A stretch of 64,000 nucleotides of DNA from Streptococcus moroccensis (lineage in GTDB: Bacteria; Bacillota; Bacilli; Lactobacillales; Streptococcaceae): NCBI RefSeq assembly GCF_030812835.1, contig NZ_JAUSTM010000010.1, forward strand, positions 1 through 64,000, read 5' to 3'. A program made the translations under genes and the position numbers. The notes beneath the pieces were generated by a model, which was not told the DNA's origin, made no database searches, and saw nothing but the letters and a program-made list of their open reading frames with translations. Positions 1 through 9,484 of this stretch are shown in pieces (position 1 is the first letter of the stretch; each line of letters begins with the position of its first letter).

Positions 1-165
1 AGAGGGACCAATGAGAACCATAATCGGCTCATTAGACGATGGTTGCCTAAAGGAACTAAGAAAACGACCCAGAAACAGGTCGCTTTCATCGAAAATTGGA
101 TCAATCATTATCCTAAGAAAATACTGAACTATTTGTCTCCTGCACAGTTTCTTAAAAATGGCTAA
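1..165 (+). CDS. IS30-family transposase, C-terminal fragment cut by window edge
   Basis: The first 165 bases are open in frame 1 and end in TAA. They encode the typical tail of IS30-family transposases: NRLIRRWLPKGTKK, then an aromatic and basic stretch, ending LSPAQFLKNG. The N-terminal helix-turn-helix and most of the DDE core lie before the window. The bases after the stop (about 166-185) could be the right inverted repeat, but only one end is visible, so this is unconfirmed. Whether the full gene is intact cannot be judged here. Confidence 0.85.
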   Translation, partial: RGTNENHNRLIRRWLPKGTKKTTQKQVAFIENWINHYPKKILNYLSPAQFLKNG

Positions 166-352
166 CTTCTACTTGAAATTTAGCTAAGGGAGTGGGACAG
201 CCTCAAAAAGTTAGTTCCATTTCATTTTGTGAGAGGATAATGAGTATGAAACAGGTTTTAAATGAGTATTTTCTTTGTCCGCTACAGATGACCTCAGGGA
301 AAAGTATTGACCGTATCATCTTTTTTGATAAACTCAGCTGAAACACTATCTC
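166..352. other. IS-flanking intergenic stretch with a short unassigned ORF
   Basis: This links the IS30 tail to the acetyltransferase gene. It carries the motif GGGAGTGGGACA near 188-199, which recurs next to the second IS near 61070 and there forms one arm of a hairpin. A 31-codon plus-strand ORF (246-341, starting MKQVLNEYF) follows GAGAGGATAA but resembles no family I know. It may be a remnant of a gene disrupted by the IS. Confidence 0.4.
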
Positions 353-838
353 CTATCGTGACTGATTTCTGCTTTTTACCATAATCTTTAGTTTCCCTTT
401 TTTTCCTTCAAAATCTCTTTTTACGGTCACAAATCCTAAATTTTTATATGCTTTTTGAGCTAGTGAATTTTGTTCGTTGACAGTCAATACAATATGGTTA
501 ATCTCTAGTTTTAAACTGGAATCAATGAAGTCAAATATTCCAGGCAGGGCATTAGAGGCGTATCCTTGATTTCTCAAGGTATCGTCGATAGAGAAGCCCC
601 TTATAAGCACATAATCACTTTGATAATAACTGTACTCTTTGGAACCAGTGTTTATGTGTAGGCAAAAAAAGCCGTCTAGCTCGCTGTTTTTATAAAGAAT
701 CACTATTGGGTATCTAGTGTTATCTTTTTGAGACATTTTAATAATATTTTTTGGGGTATCAGTATGTGTCGTATCATTTAACGAATATGGTCTTAAAGAA
801 CTCTCGTGTTCACGTTCACTATATAAAGATAACTTCAT
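353..838 (-). CDS. GNAT-family N-acetyltransferase
   Basis: A 161-residue protein with a C-terminal GNAT fold. The acetyl-CoA pyrophosphate-binding loop appears as LRNQGYAS (about residue 88-95). The closing helix and strand read NSLAQKAYKNLGFV, typical of the last GNAT motif. The first 45 residues are hydrophilic and unrelated to the core. The family transfers an acetyl group from acetyl-CoA to an amine; the substrate cannot be inferred. The gene stands alone between an IS tail and a tRNA gene, so it may be accessory. Confidence 0.7.
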   Translation of the reverse strand: MKLSLYSEREHESSLRPYSLNDTTHTDTPKNIIKMSQKDNTRYPIVILYKNSELDGFFCLHINTGSKEYSYYQSDYVLIRGFSIDDTLRNQGYASNALPGIFDFIDSSLKLEINHIVLTVNEQNSLAQKAYKNLGFVTVKRDFEGKKGKLKIMVKSRNQSR

Positions 839-996
839 CCAAATTAATTTTTTTCTTTGTGTAAGACAGATAACTGTATGAGGCTCTGAGATGTCTACTT
901 TTATTAGAACATGTATTTCAAGGATGGCTGATGTTCTCAGAAAGTAGAATCAGACTAAGTTGATTACTTGGTCATCACCCATCACATATGAAAAAC

Positions 997-1045
997 AACC
1001 ACAAGCCCTCATTAGGTGTATAATTCTAGAGAGGGCTTTGTGGTT
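997..1045 (-). terminator. Rho-independent terminator downstream of tRNA-Arg
   Basis: Inverted repeat with arms at 997-1010 and 1031-1045. Read on the minus strand the second arm, GAGGGCTTGTGGTT, is followed by GTTTTT, so it terminates transcripts coming from the tRNA gene. Confidence 0.75.
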
Positions 1046-1082
1046 GATGATTTATTGGCTAAACTGCCGAGGGACAAATTAA

Positions 1083-1154
1083 TCCACTCTGAGGGAATCG
1101 AACCCCCATCTCAAGAACCGGAATCTTGCGTGATATCCATTACACTAAGAGTGG
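1083..1154 (-). tRNA. tRNA-Arg (anticodon CCG)
   Basis: The minus strand folds into a full cloverleaf of 72 nt. The acceptor arms are CCACTCT and AGAGTGG with discriminator A. The anticodon stem is CAAGA/TCTTG around loop TTCCGGT, giving anticodon CCG, which reads CGG. The T arm carries TTCGATT. The CCA end is not encoded. A strong terminator follows about 40 nt downstream. Confidence 0.95.
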
Positions 1155-1349
1155 CAACTACTATAGTCTATCAGAATTAGTGCTTTTTGACAAGGGAAAC
1201 CGATGAGAATTTGTTTCCTTCGCTGGCTATTTCATTCAAAGGCATATCCTGTTATAGGTCGATCTTGTTTTAAGTCAGGTCATGCGTTTTGCCCTAATCA
1301 CTATACTTTCTAACCCTTTCGTTTTTTACAACCAATTTGATAAGGATTA

Positions 1350-1382
1350 AAGACCACTCCTTGTTTTCCAAAAAGTGGCCTT
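1350..1382 (-). terminator. Probable terminator of the amino-acid binding-protein gene
   Basis: On the minus strand arms AAGGCCACT and AGTGGTCTT (one G-T wobble) pair across a 15-nt loop just after the stop codon of the next gene. The following T tract is weak. Confidence 0.45.
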
Positions 1383-1387
1383 CCTCA

Positions 1388-2203
1388 TTATTCGACAACT
1401 GTTAATTGATTAGCTTTATCAAGATAGGTCTGGTACTCTCCAGATTCTTTTAACTCTGCAATCACTTCATCGACCGCTTGTTTCAAGGCGGTACTGCCCT
1501 TTGCCATGGCAACAGCCTTGGCATCTCCATCTTCGACTTTGAGAGAAACCTTAGCAATGGCTAAGTCTGGGTTTTGAGCAACATATCCCTCGGCAACAGG
1601 TCCCTCTAAATCAACAGCATCAGCTTTACCAGTTTTCAGTTCATTAATTGCAGTTCCCATATTAGGCAAAGCCACTATATGACTGTCTGCTAATTGTTCC
1701 TTAGCTAGTCTCTCCTCAATGGATCCTTTCAAGACGTTGATATTCTTGCCCTTGAAGTCTTCAAGACTGGTGTATTGATCAAGGTCTTCAGCTCTAATCA
1801 AAATAGCATTTTCAGTTTCATAATAGGACTCGGAAAAATCAAAGGTCTTGGCTCTCTCTTCCGTATAAGAAAGACCTGAAATGGCCAAATCAGCTTTACC
1901 TGATTGAACGCTTGAAAGAACGTTATCAAAACTCATGGTTGAAATCTCTAAAGTCACGCCCAATTTGTCTGCAATCTTCTGAGCTAAATCAATGTCAGCA
2001 CCAACGACTTCATTCTTACCATCAATAAGGCTTTGAAACTCAAAGGGTGGGTAATCAGGACTTACTGCAACAACCAACTTCCCTGAATCCTTAATATCTG
2101 ATAAGGAGGTATCCTCGTTGTTATTAGAACTGCCAGAACAAGCGGCTAAACCGAAAACAGCAAGCAAACTGAGGCTCATTAAACTTATTTTTTTTAGAAA
2201 CAT
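1388..2203 (-). CDS. Amino-acid ABC transporter substrate-binding lipoprotein
   Basis: A 271-residue periplasmic-binding-protein-3 family protein. I start it at the ATG at 2203, preceded by AAAAAGGAGAAACC; a longer upstream reading would overlap the next gene and has no such site. The N terminus is a lipoprotein signal peptide with lipobox LAAC, so the mature protein is anchored to the outer face of the membrane. The body has the family pattern (GKLVVAVSPDYPPFEF, then GADIDLAQKIADKLG, then SGLSYTEERAKTFDFSE) of polar amino-acid binders. No permease or ATPase gene adjoins it, so the partner subunits are elsewhere. The exact ligand is unknown. Confidence 0.88.
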   Translation of the reverse strand: MFLKKISLMSLSLLAVFGLAACSGSSNNNEDTSLSDIKDSGKLVVAVSPDYPPFEFQSLIDGKNEVVGADIDLAQKIADKLGVTLEISTMSFDNVLSSVQSGKADLAISGLSYTEERAKTFDFSESYYETENAILIRAEDLDQYTSLEDFKGKNINVLKGSIEERLAKEQLADSHIVALPNMGTAINELKTGKADAVDLEGPVAEGYVAQNPDLAIAKVSLKVEDGDAKAVAMAKGSTALKQAVDEVIAELKESGEYQTYLDKANQLTVVE

Positions 2204-2286
2204 TTTGGTTTCTCCTTTTTTATATTTTCTTTTGATTATTTTGATTATATTGAGCGAATAAAGGGTTTCGTTTCCCCTTATGCTCT

Positions 2287-3402
2287 CTAGTGTTTTGCAA
2301 TAAAGTCTGAAAGCCTGCTCAATCCCTCTTTGAGGACATCTTCCTGACAACAGTAGCCGATACGTATGTAGCCTTCATATCCAAAGCGATTTCCAGGAAC
2401 AACTAGAACGCCTGTTTCTTCCAGTAATTGACAGCAAAATTCCTCTATCGGCATTGGAACATCCAAACGAACAAAACTAGTTGACACAAAGGCTGGACCT
2501 GATAAAGCTGCTTTCGGTTCACTCTCGACCCAATGTTTTAAAATAGCCAGATTATTGCTGAGCAGTTGACGATTCCGCTCCAGTAAAGCAGCACGATTTT
2601 TTAAAGCATAGGTAGCAGTAAAATCATCAAAGACACCTGCACAAATTAAGGTGTAATCACGATAATGGCGGAGGATATCAGTCATTTCTTGACTGGCTAC
2701 CACCCATCCGACTCGAACTCCCGGTATAGAGTAGGTTTTTGATAGACTATCTGTTGAAATGCCCTTCTCATAGAGATCACAGATGGCTTCATACTCTATT
2801 TCATCGGTAAGGGGATGGTAAACCTCATCAGATAGAATATATGCTCCTACCGAACGAGCGACCGCAACTAGCTCTGTGAGAAATGCTTTATCCATGACAG
2901 CTCCAGTTGGATTGTTGGCATTGTTGATGCAGATCATCTTCGTGTTAGGCCGGATCATCCCTTTTAATTCTTCAAGATCTGGCAACCAATCGTTCTCCTC
3001 CCGGGCAACCCAAAACTCCACATCACATCCTAAAGATTTAGGAATATCGTAGAGTTGCTGATAACTAGGATAGAGAGAAATGACATGGTCCCCTGCTTCT
3101 AGCAGAGCATAAAGAACAAGAAAATTAGCACCCGTCGCACCATTGGTCTGGAGGATGTTGTGAGGGGACTGCTGCTTGTATAATTGGCTAACAACCTCCT
3201 TAAATTCTGGAGAGCCTTCAATCCAGCCGTAATCCATCTTTTTCCTAACCAACTGGTCAAAGAAGTTTTCTCGTGATAACGGTCCCAGAGCAATGATTTC
3301 TTCTATGGTCAGGGAAGCAATCGAAACGCCAGCAATGTCATATATGGCCGACTTTTCATGCTGATTTAACCATTCTTCAACACCAAAAACAGGCAGTTGC
3401 AT
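2287..3402 (-). CDS. Class I/II PLP-dependent aminotransferase
   Basis: A 371-residue fold-type I aminotransferase. The PLP lysine lies in TDSLSKTYSIPGVRVGW (about residue 235), the cofactor-binding Asn in NNANNPTGAV (about 165), and the Asp/Tyr pair in ILSDEVYHPL. The ATG at 3402 follows GGAAAGG; a TTG five codons upstream lacks a site. It is distantly like aspartate/aromatic aminotransferases, but the amino-acid substrate cannot be named. It is transcribed with, or just before, the amino-acid binding protein (83 nt apart), which suggests a role in amino-acid use. Confidence 0.82.
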   Translation of the reverse strand: MQLPVFGVEEWLNQHEKSAIYDIAGVSIASLTIEEIIALGPLSRENFFDQLVRKKMDYGWIEGSPEFKEVVSQLYKQQSPHNILQTNGATGANFLVLYALLEAGDHVISLYPSYQQLYDIPKSLGCDVEFWVAREENDWLPDLEELKGMIRPNTKMICINNANNPTGAVMDKAFLTELVAVARSVGAYILSDEVYHPLTDEIEYEAICDLYEKGISTDSLSKTYSIPGVRVGWVVASQEMTDILRHYRDYTLICAGVFDDFTATYALKNRAALLERNRQLLSNNLAILKHWVESEPKAALSGPAFVSTSFVRLDVPMPIEEFCCQLLEETGVLVVPGNRFGYEGYIRIGYCCQEDVLKEGLSRLSDFIAKH

Positions 3403-3530
3403 AGGGTTCCTTTCCAAATGTAGTTGTTTATTTATACAATTCTATGATATTTTTATTCATTTGTAAAGTTAAAAGGCAGGAAGAATTTTTTAAAGAGATT
3501 TCAAAATTAAAAAGAAACTGGAAAAAACAA

Positions 3531-3559
3531 TTGTCAAACGTAACAATACCTTTTATAAT
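3531..3559 (+). promoter_or_regulatory. Promoter for the ThrE-type exporter gene
   Basis: TTGTCA at 3531-3536 and TATAAT at 3554-3559 with a 17-bp spacer, 27 nt before the ATG at 3587. Confidence 0.75.
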
Positions 3560-3586
3560 AGATGATGACAGAAAGGTTTCTTTTTA

Positions 3587-4831
3587 ATGAAAAAAATAAC
3601 GAAATACTCTGAAATGGATTTGGTCCTACTAGCGGGCAAAATTCTTTTAGAAAGTGGCGCAGAGATATACCGTGTCGAGGAAACAATGCTACGAATTGCC
3701 AATGCCCTCGGATTAGAACAGTTTGACAGCTATGTGGTTAACCGTGCAATTATTGTTTCTGCTTTGAATGCTAAAGGTCTTTCCGAATCTCGGACATCAA
3801 CTGTTCCAGAAACTAATATTAATCTTGGGCGACTTGAAGCTGTTAATACCTTCTCACGTAAACTTTCTCAAAACGATAACCATGATCTGACAGAGCTTTA
3901 TCAGGACCTTAAAGATATTGAAAATTCTCGTTTCCATAACGATTGGCAAGTTATCTTGGGTTATTTTTTTGGGGCTGGTGGATTTTCCCTAGCCTTGGGC
4001 AGTACAGCCACAGATTCTCTGGCATCAGCGATAACAGGAGCTCTACTCGGTTGGCTTTTTCAAGTTATTAGCCCATATATTCAAACACGCTTTATACTCA
4101 ATATTTTTGGTGCTACTGCAGTTGCATTGATTGCCAACATTCTTTATTTTTGGGGGTTAGGTCAACACCGCAGTTTAATCATCTTAGGAGCTTTAATGGT
4201 CATGATTCCAGGAGCCTTCTTTGTCAATGCCATACGCGAATTTTCACAAAATAATTACTTTACAGGCTTGTCGTTAACCATGTCTGCTCTTCTAACCTGT
4301 AGTTCGATTTCTGCAGGGGTCGCTGTCAGTATCGCTGTTTTACCTTTTGCTGAGCAAATGACTAGTAGTTTTGTTATTGACCAATTAACATGGCCACAAC
4401 TGATTATCCAGATCATTGCTGCAGGAATTGGTACTGTTGCCTTTTCTATTCTTTATCAAACACCAAAAAGGCACTTTGTTGATTTAGGCATTTTAGGAGG
4501 CCTAACCTGGGGTATTTATAGACTCCTCTGGCACTATTTTCAAATGGAGGCTCTAGCGGTTTTTGTTCCCGCACTGATCGTGGCCTTTTTATCTCGAATA
4601 CTGGCTAGGAAAAGACGAGCACCGGCTACGATTTTCCTGGCAACTAGTATGTTCCCACTTATTCCCGGTCTAAGTTTTTATCGAGCTGTTTATTTCTTTA
4701 TAACAGGCTCCGATCATTTAGCTATTGACCATATTCAAAGTAGTTTTATCACTGCTTTTACCATAGCTATTGCTATAGCAATCGTTCAGCAAATGGGTTT
4801 GAAACGGTTTATTGCAAGGAATATCAAATAA
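3587..4831 (+). CDS. Threonine/serine exporter, ThrE family (fused N and C domains)
   Basis: A 414-residue membrane protein. It fuses the DUF1212-type N-terminal half (LLESGAEIYRVEETM motif near residues 20-34) and the DUF3815-type C-terminal half that some bacteria encode as two genes. About ten hydrophobic segments follow a soluble N-terminal region of roughly 120 residues. ThrE of Corynebacterium exports threonine and serine by proton exchange; that substrate is inferred from family only. It has its own promoter. The BCCT gene follows after 76 nt. Confidence 0.8.
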   Translation: MKKITKYSEMDLVLLAGKILLESGAEIYRVEETMLRIANALGLEQFDSYVVNRAIIVSALNAKGLSESRTSTVPETNINLGRLEAVNTFSRKLSQNDNHDLTELYQDLKDIENSRFHNDWQVILGYFFGAGGFSLALGSTATDSLASAITGALLGWLFQVISPYIQTRFILNIFGATAVALIANILYFWGLGQHRSLIILGALMVMIPGAFFVNAIREFSQNNYFTGLSLTMSALLTCSSISAGVAVSIAVLPFAEQMTSSFVIDQLTWPQLIIQIIAAGIGTVAFSILYQTPKRHFVDLGILGGLTWGIYRLLWHYFQMEALAVFVPALIVAFLSRILARKRRAPATIFLATSMFPLIPGLSFYRAVYFFITGSDHLAIDHIQSSFITAFTIAIAIAIVQQMGLKRFIARNIK

Positions 4832-4907
4832 GACTTTATTTACGCCTTTCTGTTTTTTCAGGAAGGTCTTTAAATTATGTTATAATAGAAGGCAGAAAGG
4901 AAATGTC

Positions 4908-6449
4908 ATGTCAAAAAAAATTACAAAAGTTTTCCGCTTTTCTGCGGCAATTACACTTATTTTGGTCATTTTAGGCCTAGCTGTCCCCAAATCATTCCAG
5001 GTTTATAGCGGACAATTACGGCAAAGCATTACTGACAATTTTGGATGGCTTTATCTTTTGCTTGTTACTGGTATCCTCATTTTCTGTGTTTTCTTAATCG
5101 CAAGTCCTATAGGACAAATAAGGCTAGGACATCCAAACTCTAAACCGGAACACAGTACGCTCTCTTGGATTGCTATGATGTTTTCTGCTGGAATGGGAAT
5201 AGGTCTCGTCTTCTATGGTGCAGCTGAGCCCCTAAGCCATTACGCCATTTCCACACCTAGTGCACCACTTGTCTCTTCTCAGGCATTAGCAGATGCTTTT
5301 CGATTCACCTTTTTCCACTGGGGGTTTCATGCTTGGGCTGTCTATGCCTTAGTGGCACTCACTTTGGCTTATTTTGGTTTTCGGAAACAAGAAAAATACT
5401 TGCTCTCTGTCAGTTTAAAACCGATTCTGGGGGAAAAGGCAGAAGGCTGGATTGCGACCCTCATAGATACAATAACGATTATCGCAACGGTGATCGGTGT
5501 TGCCACAACCTTGGGATTTGGCGCTGCTCAAATCAACGGGGGACTTTCTCAGGTCTTCGGCATACCTAATAATAGTGTTGTTCAAATTGTTATTATTCTT
5601 ATTACAACAGCTTTATTTATTGTTTCTGCTTTATCCGGCTTGGGAAAAGGGGTTAAAATTTTATCTAATTTAAATTTAATCCTGGCACTTGCACTTCTAG
5701 CTTTGGCTATTATTCTAGGACCAACTGTTCAAATATTTAATACCTTGACAGATAGTATTGGACTTTATCTGCAAAATTTCTTCCAAATGAGTTTTAGAGC
5801 TGCTGCTTTTGATGGTTCAAAACGAGAGTGGATCAATACTTGGACAATTTTTTATTGGGCTTGGTGGATTTCTTGGTCACCATTTGTCGGTGTCTTTATC
5901 GCCCGCATTTCAAAAGGACGTACCATCCGTGAGTTTCTTTCTGTTGTCCTTCTCGTTCCAAGTACTCTCAGCTTTGTCTGGTTTTCTGCCTTTGGAACCC
6001 TATCTACTCACCTGCAAACCATCGGGATTGATTTAACTGGATTTTATACAGAAGAGTTATTGTTTGCTGCCTTTGAACATTACCCACTCGGTATTCTCTT
6101 ATCTATCGTTGCTATCTTCCTGATTTTCAGTTTCTTTATTACATCAGCAGACTCGGCAACTTATGTCTTAGCCATGCTTTCTGAAGATGGTAAACTCAAC
6201 CCATCAAACCGTATTAAAATTATATGGGGGGTTAGCCTAGCTGTCATTGCCATTACACTCCTTCTCTCGGGAGGTTTGACAGCCCTGCAAAATGTGCTGA
6301 TAACAGTCGCTTTGCCCTTCTCATTCGTCCTTATTCTAGTAACCGTTTCACTCTTAAAAGAGCTCTTGCATGAAAAGGATAAAATGGGATTAAGCATCAC
6401 ACCAGATCGCTATCCCAAAAAGGACCAACCGTTCAAGTCCTATGAATAA
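4908..6449 (+). CDS. BCCT-family betaine/carnitine/choline transporter
   Basis: A 513-residue protein with 12 predicted membrane spans. The BCCT signature is clear: FYWAWWISWSPFVGVFIARI (aromatic box in span 8), followed by SKGRTIREF. An early MGIGLVFYGAAEP motif is also conserved. The start is set at 4908, after AGAAAGG; TATAAT lies at 4881-4886. The family imports compatible solutes such as glycine betaine with sodium or proton, usually for osmotic protection. The highly charged C-terminal tail could sense ionic strength, as in BetP, but that is inference. Confidence 0.88.
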   Translation: MSKKITKVFRFSAAITLILVILGLAVPKSFQVYSGQLRQSITDNFGWLYLLLVTGILIFCVFLIASPIGQIRLGHPNSKPEHSTLSWIAMMFSAGMGIGLVFYGAAEPLSHYAISTPSAPLVSSQALADAFRFTFFHWGFHAWAVYALVALTLAYFGFRKQEKYLLSVSLKPILGEKAEGWIATLIDTITIIATVIGVATTLGFGAAQINGGLSQVFGIPNNSVVQIVIILITTALFIVSALSGLGKGVKILSNLNLILALALLALAIILGPTVQIFNTLTDSIGLYLQNFFQMSFRAAAFDGSKREWINTWTIFYWAWWISWSPFVGVFIARISKGRTIREFLSVVLLVPSTLSFVWFSAFGTLSTHLQTIGIDLTGFYTEELLFAAFEHYPLGILLSIVAIFLIFSFFITSADSATYVLAMLSEDGKLNPSNRIKIIWGVSLAVIAITLLLSGGLTALQNVLITVALPFSFVLILVTVSLLKELLHEKDKMGLSITPDRYPKKDQPFKSYE

Positions 6450-6459
6450 AATGGCATCA

Positions 6460-6500
6460 AAAAGAAACTTGGAACAAAGATTGATCCAAGTTTCTTTTTA
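6460..6500. terminator. Bidirectional terminator between convergent genes
   Basis: AAAGAAACTTGGA and TCCAAGTTTCTTT pair around an 11-nt loop, with A and T tracts outside. It serves the BCCT gene on plus and the acetyltransferase gene on minus. Confidence 0.85.
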
Positions 6501-6554
6501 TGTGTTGGTCTCATAAACTATTGGTTATTTTAAATAGTCGTATGATGCATAAGC

Positions 6555-7106
6555 TCAAATGGATTTGATGACCCTAGCTGGGATACCTGCTACAATGGTG
6601 TTTTCTGGAACGTCTTTGGTAACGACAGCACCAGCACTGACGATAGCATTCTCACCAATTGTTATGCCTGGTAAAATGGTGGCCCCTGCTCCAATCCAGG
6701 CATTTTTCTTAATGTGAACAGGCTTTAGGATAACACCTCGACGATCTTTTGGATCTGTCGGGTGATTAACAGTTGTGATTTTAACAAAAGGAGCTATCAG
6801 CACATCATCCTCAATCGTGATCCCTCCTAAATCAACAAACATGACACCAGTATTGATAAAAACATTTTTTCCTAGACTAATATGAGATCCAAAATCAGTG
6901 TAAAAAGGTAAACTTATGGACACCGAATCATCCAGATTTTGTCCCGTCAGTGCTTTAAAGGCAGCCTCAACCTCATCAGTACTGGCTGTAGGCGTTTGCA
7001 GGATTTTCTGATATGGGCGATTGTGGGCAACTTGTTCATGTATAGCTTTAAATACGGTTTGTTCTTTACGGATAACAGTGTCAACAGGATAGGGATTCTT
7101 AAACAT
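6555..7106 (-). CDS. Maltose/galactoside-type O-acetyltransferase (left-handed beta-helix)
   Basis: A 183-residue LbH acetyltransferase of the LacA/Maa/NodL group. Hexapeptide repeats run from about residue 70 to 175 (for example [22 protein letters not shown]). The catalytic His is in ITTVNHPTD. The C-terminal [11 protein letters not shown] is typical. The family acetylates sugar hydroxyls using acetyl-CoA. It is transcribed divergently from a LysR regulator 126 bp away, which may control it. Confidence 0.85.
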   Translation of the reverse strand: MFKNPYPVDTVIRKEQTVFKAIHEQVAHNRPYQKILQTPTASTDEVEAAFKALTGQNLDDSVSISLPFYTDFGSHISLGKNVFINTGVMFVDLGGITIEDDVLIAPFVKITTVNHPTDPKDRRGVILKPVHIKKNAWIGAGATILPGITIGENAIVSAGAVVTKDVPENTIVAGIPARVIKSI

Positions 7107-7232
7107 CGTTTTCTCCTTAGATGGTTTGACTTTATTGTACGCGATTTAATGATAAATCTCCAACAGTTATTAATTTTAATTTACAATCGTTTTTAGTTAT
7201 AGTAAAATGAAAAAAACGACGAGGTACAGACA

Positions 7233-8108
7233 ATGATTGAAACCCGTTTATTTCACTATTTTTTAGCCATTGAAAGGGCTGGTAATTTTACACGCGCTGC
7301 TGATCAGCTGTTTATCAGTCAATCTACCTTATCAAAGCAGATGCAGGATCTGGAAGTGCAGCTAGGTAAACAGCTCTTTATCCGTGGCAAGCGTCAGGTA
7401 ACCCTGACTGAAGAGGGACAATTTTTTAAGGAAAAAGCCCAAGAAATTCTTCAGCTGGTGGAGCAAACAGAAATAACCCTTAAACAGGCCGATAATATCC
7501 TTGCAGGCGACCTCTTTATTGGCGCCGCTGAAGTGCCTTCAATGGAAAGCATAGCTCAACAACTAGCCACCCTGCAAAAGGAGCACTCTCAACTGCATAT
7601 CCATATTCACAGTGGAGATGCTGATCAGATTCTCCAGCGTATCAAAACTGGTGTAGTCGATGTAGGGCTCTTACTCAACCCTCCTATGCTAACAGAGCTA
7701 AACTATCACAAACTTCCATTTACCCACCCTTTTGGTCTTTTTGTGCCCAAGGATCATCCTCTGGCGGATGAAGAGGCCGTTCGTCCTGAACTACTGAGAG
7801 ATCTTCCTCTCATCACCTCCCAACAATTTATGAAAGACCCTCATCGCATTGAATACTTCGGCCCTTTAGGAAGTCAGTTAAAGATTGTGGCCACCTATAA
7901 CCTGATTTATAATGCTGTTTTTTTAGCTAAAACAGGCATAGGCCTCTTAATGGGGTTAGAAAATATGCTAGACTTAACAAATTCAAACCTTGTTTTCAAA
8001 CCCTTTTCGCCCGCCATTACAACAGATCTTTATTTAGTCACAAAAAAATACCAGCAACACTCTCCAGCAGTTAATGCTCTTATTCAAGTCTTAGAATCTA
8101 TTTCTTAA
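7233..8108 (+). CDS. LysR-family transcriptional regulator
   Basis: A 291-residue LysR protein. The winged helix-turn-helix is at residues 1-60 (FLAIERAGNFTRAADQLFIS then STLSKQMQDLE). The effector-binding domain runs from about residue 90. GAGG lies eight bases before the ATG. LysR regulators often act on a divergent gene, here the acetyltransferase, but no effector can be inferred. Confidence 0.85.
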   Translation: MIETRLFHYFLAIERAGNFTRAADQLFISQSTLSKQMQDLEVQLGKQLFIRGKRQVTLTEEGQFFKEKAQEILQLVEQTEITLKQADNILAGDLFIGAAEVPSMESIAQQLATLQKEHSQLHIHIHSGDADQILQRIKTGVVDVGLLLNPPMLTELNYHKLPFTHPFGLFVPKDHPLADEEAVRPELLRDLPLITSQQFMKDPHRIEYFGPLGSQLKIVATYNLIYNAVFLAKTGIGLLMGLENMLDLTNSNLVFKPFSPAITTDLYLVTKKYQQHSPAVNALIQVLESIS

Positions 8109-8129
8109 CCCCAAAGTTAAAAGAATCGT

Positions 8130-8144
8130 TTCATTCTGAAAATC
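8130..8144 (+). promoter_or_regulatory. Possible CodY box upstream of pepS
   Basis: The sequence keeps the core TTCTGAAAAT of the CodY consensus AATTTTCWGAAAATT, matching 10 of 15 positions, and lies just before the pepS promoter region. CodY control of peptidases is known in streptococci. A single weak match is not proof. Confidence 0.25.
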
Positions 8145-8210
8145 GCTAATCTTTATGCTAAAATAGTAACTATATTATTTGAATCGGGTTTTACCCAAAA
8201 AGGAGAATTT

Positions 8211-9446
8211 ATGTCACAACTAGATGCGCGATTACGCAAATATGCTCAAGTTATTACTCAGGTAGGTGCTAATGTCCAACCTGGTCAACGGGTATGGATT
8301 AACTGTAGCACAGATTCACTCCCTCTGACACGCTTAGTCGTTGAAGAAGCCTACAAACTCGGTGCCTCTGATGTTCATGTTAAACTAACCGATGATGCGA
8401 TGACACGCCTTCACGCAGAGTACCAAACAACAGAATATTACTCTGAACTGCCACAACACATCATCGATGAGATGAACTTCTACCTAGATGACAATGTGGT
8501 TCTGATTCGAATCAACTCATCTGCCCCAGATCTTTTAGCCGGAATTGACTCTGAAAAATTGGCTGCAGCAGCCAAGGTTGCTGGTGAGAAAATGACTTAC
8601 TACCGCTCCCGCGTCATGTCAGATAAGAACGCTTGGACCATCGCTGCCTATCCTTCTCCAGCCTGGGCTAAGCTGGTCTTCCCTGAAGAAACAGATGAAG
8701 ATACTGCTGTTGCTAAGCTATTAGATGCCATGCTTGAAGCAACACGGATTAAAGTTGAAGATCCTGTTAAAGAATGGCAAGAGCACCGCGATCGCTTGAC
8801 AGAAAAAGCGACTCATCTTAACAATAGACATTATAAAGCCCTTCACTACACTGCTGACGGTACTGATTTAACCATTGAACTGCCTAAAACTCACCTTTGG
8901 GTAGCTGCTGGCGGGCGCAATGAAAAAGGGACGTCATTCGTACCAAACATGCCAACTGAAGAAGTCTTTACCGCAGCTGAAAAAACAGGTGTCAATGGCT
9001 ATGTGTCCAATAAAAAGCCACTTTCCTATCAAGGGAACATTATCGATGGTTTCAAACTTCATTTCAAAGATGGTGCTGTCGTTGATTTCGAATGTGAGCA
9101 AGGCTATGATGTGTTGAAAAACTTGATCGAGATGGACGAAGGATCTCGCTTCTTAGGGGAAGTTGCCCTTGTTCCACATGACTCTCCTATTTCAAACTCA
9201 GGACTTCTCTTCTTCAACACCCTATACGATGAGAACGCAGCGAACCACGTTGCCCTTGGTGCCGCATACCCAACCAATATTGAAGGCGGTGGTGACATGA
9301 CACCTGAAGAAATCGCAGCAGCAGGCATTAACCAATCTGCGGCCCATGTTGATTTTATGATTGGCTGTGCTGACATGAACATTGATGGTATTCTTGAAGA
9401 CGGCACGCGTGAACCAGTCTTCCGTGATGGGAATTGGGCGTTTTAA
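8211..9446 (+). CDS. pepS: Aminopeptidase PepS (M29 family)
   Basis: A 411-residue metalloaminopeptidase of the thermophilic M29 family (AmpS/PepS). This length is usual for the family. Conserved parts include NEKGTSFVPNMPTEEVF near residue 243, DEGSRFLGEVALVP near 310 and the C-terminal HVDFMIGC block supplying metal ligands. AAAAGGAGAA precedes the ATG. The enzyme removes N-terminal residues from peptides in the cytoplasm, supporting growth on imported peptides. It is monocistronic, followed by a repeat-rich gap. Confidence 0.92.
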   Translation: MSQLDARLRKYAQVITQVGANVQPGQRVWINCSTDSLPLTRLVVEEAYKLGASDVHVKLTDDAMTRLHAEYQTTEYYSELPQHIIDEMNFYLDDNVVLIRINSSAPDLLAGIDSEKLAAAAKVAGEKMTYYRSRVMSDKNAWTIAAYPSPAWAKLVFPEETDEDTAVAKLLDAMLEATRIKVEDPVKEWQEHRDRLTEKATHLNNRHYKALHYTADGTDLTIELPKTHLWVAAGGRNEKGTSFVPNMPTEEVFTAAEKTGVNGYVSNKKPLSYQGNIIDGFKLHFKDGAVVDFECEQGYDVLKNLIEMDEGSRFLGEVALVPHDSPISNSGLLFFNTLYDENAANHVALGAAYPTNIEGGGDMTPEEIAAAGINQSAAHVDFMIGCADMNIDGILEDGTREPVFRDGNWAF

Positions 9447-9454
9447 ATTGTTAA

Positions 9455-9484
9455 CTCGGAATGGTGCTAAAGCACCTATTCCGA
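9455..9484 (+). terminator. Hairpin just after pepS
   Basis: CTCGGAATGGTGCT and AGCACCTATTCCGAG pair almost fully around AA, 9 nt after the pepS stop. It has no T tract, so termination is uncertain. Its right arm is shared with the 54-bp repeat that follows. Confidence 0.4.

Noticed and set aside
2204..2350. N-terminal extension of the amino-acid binding protein
   Set aside because: It overlaps the neighbouring gene and precedes a clear ribosome-binding site and lipoprotein signal peptide at 2203.
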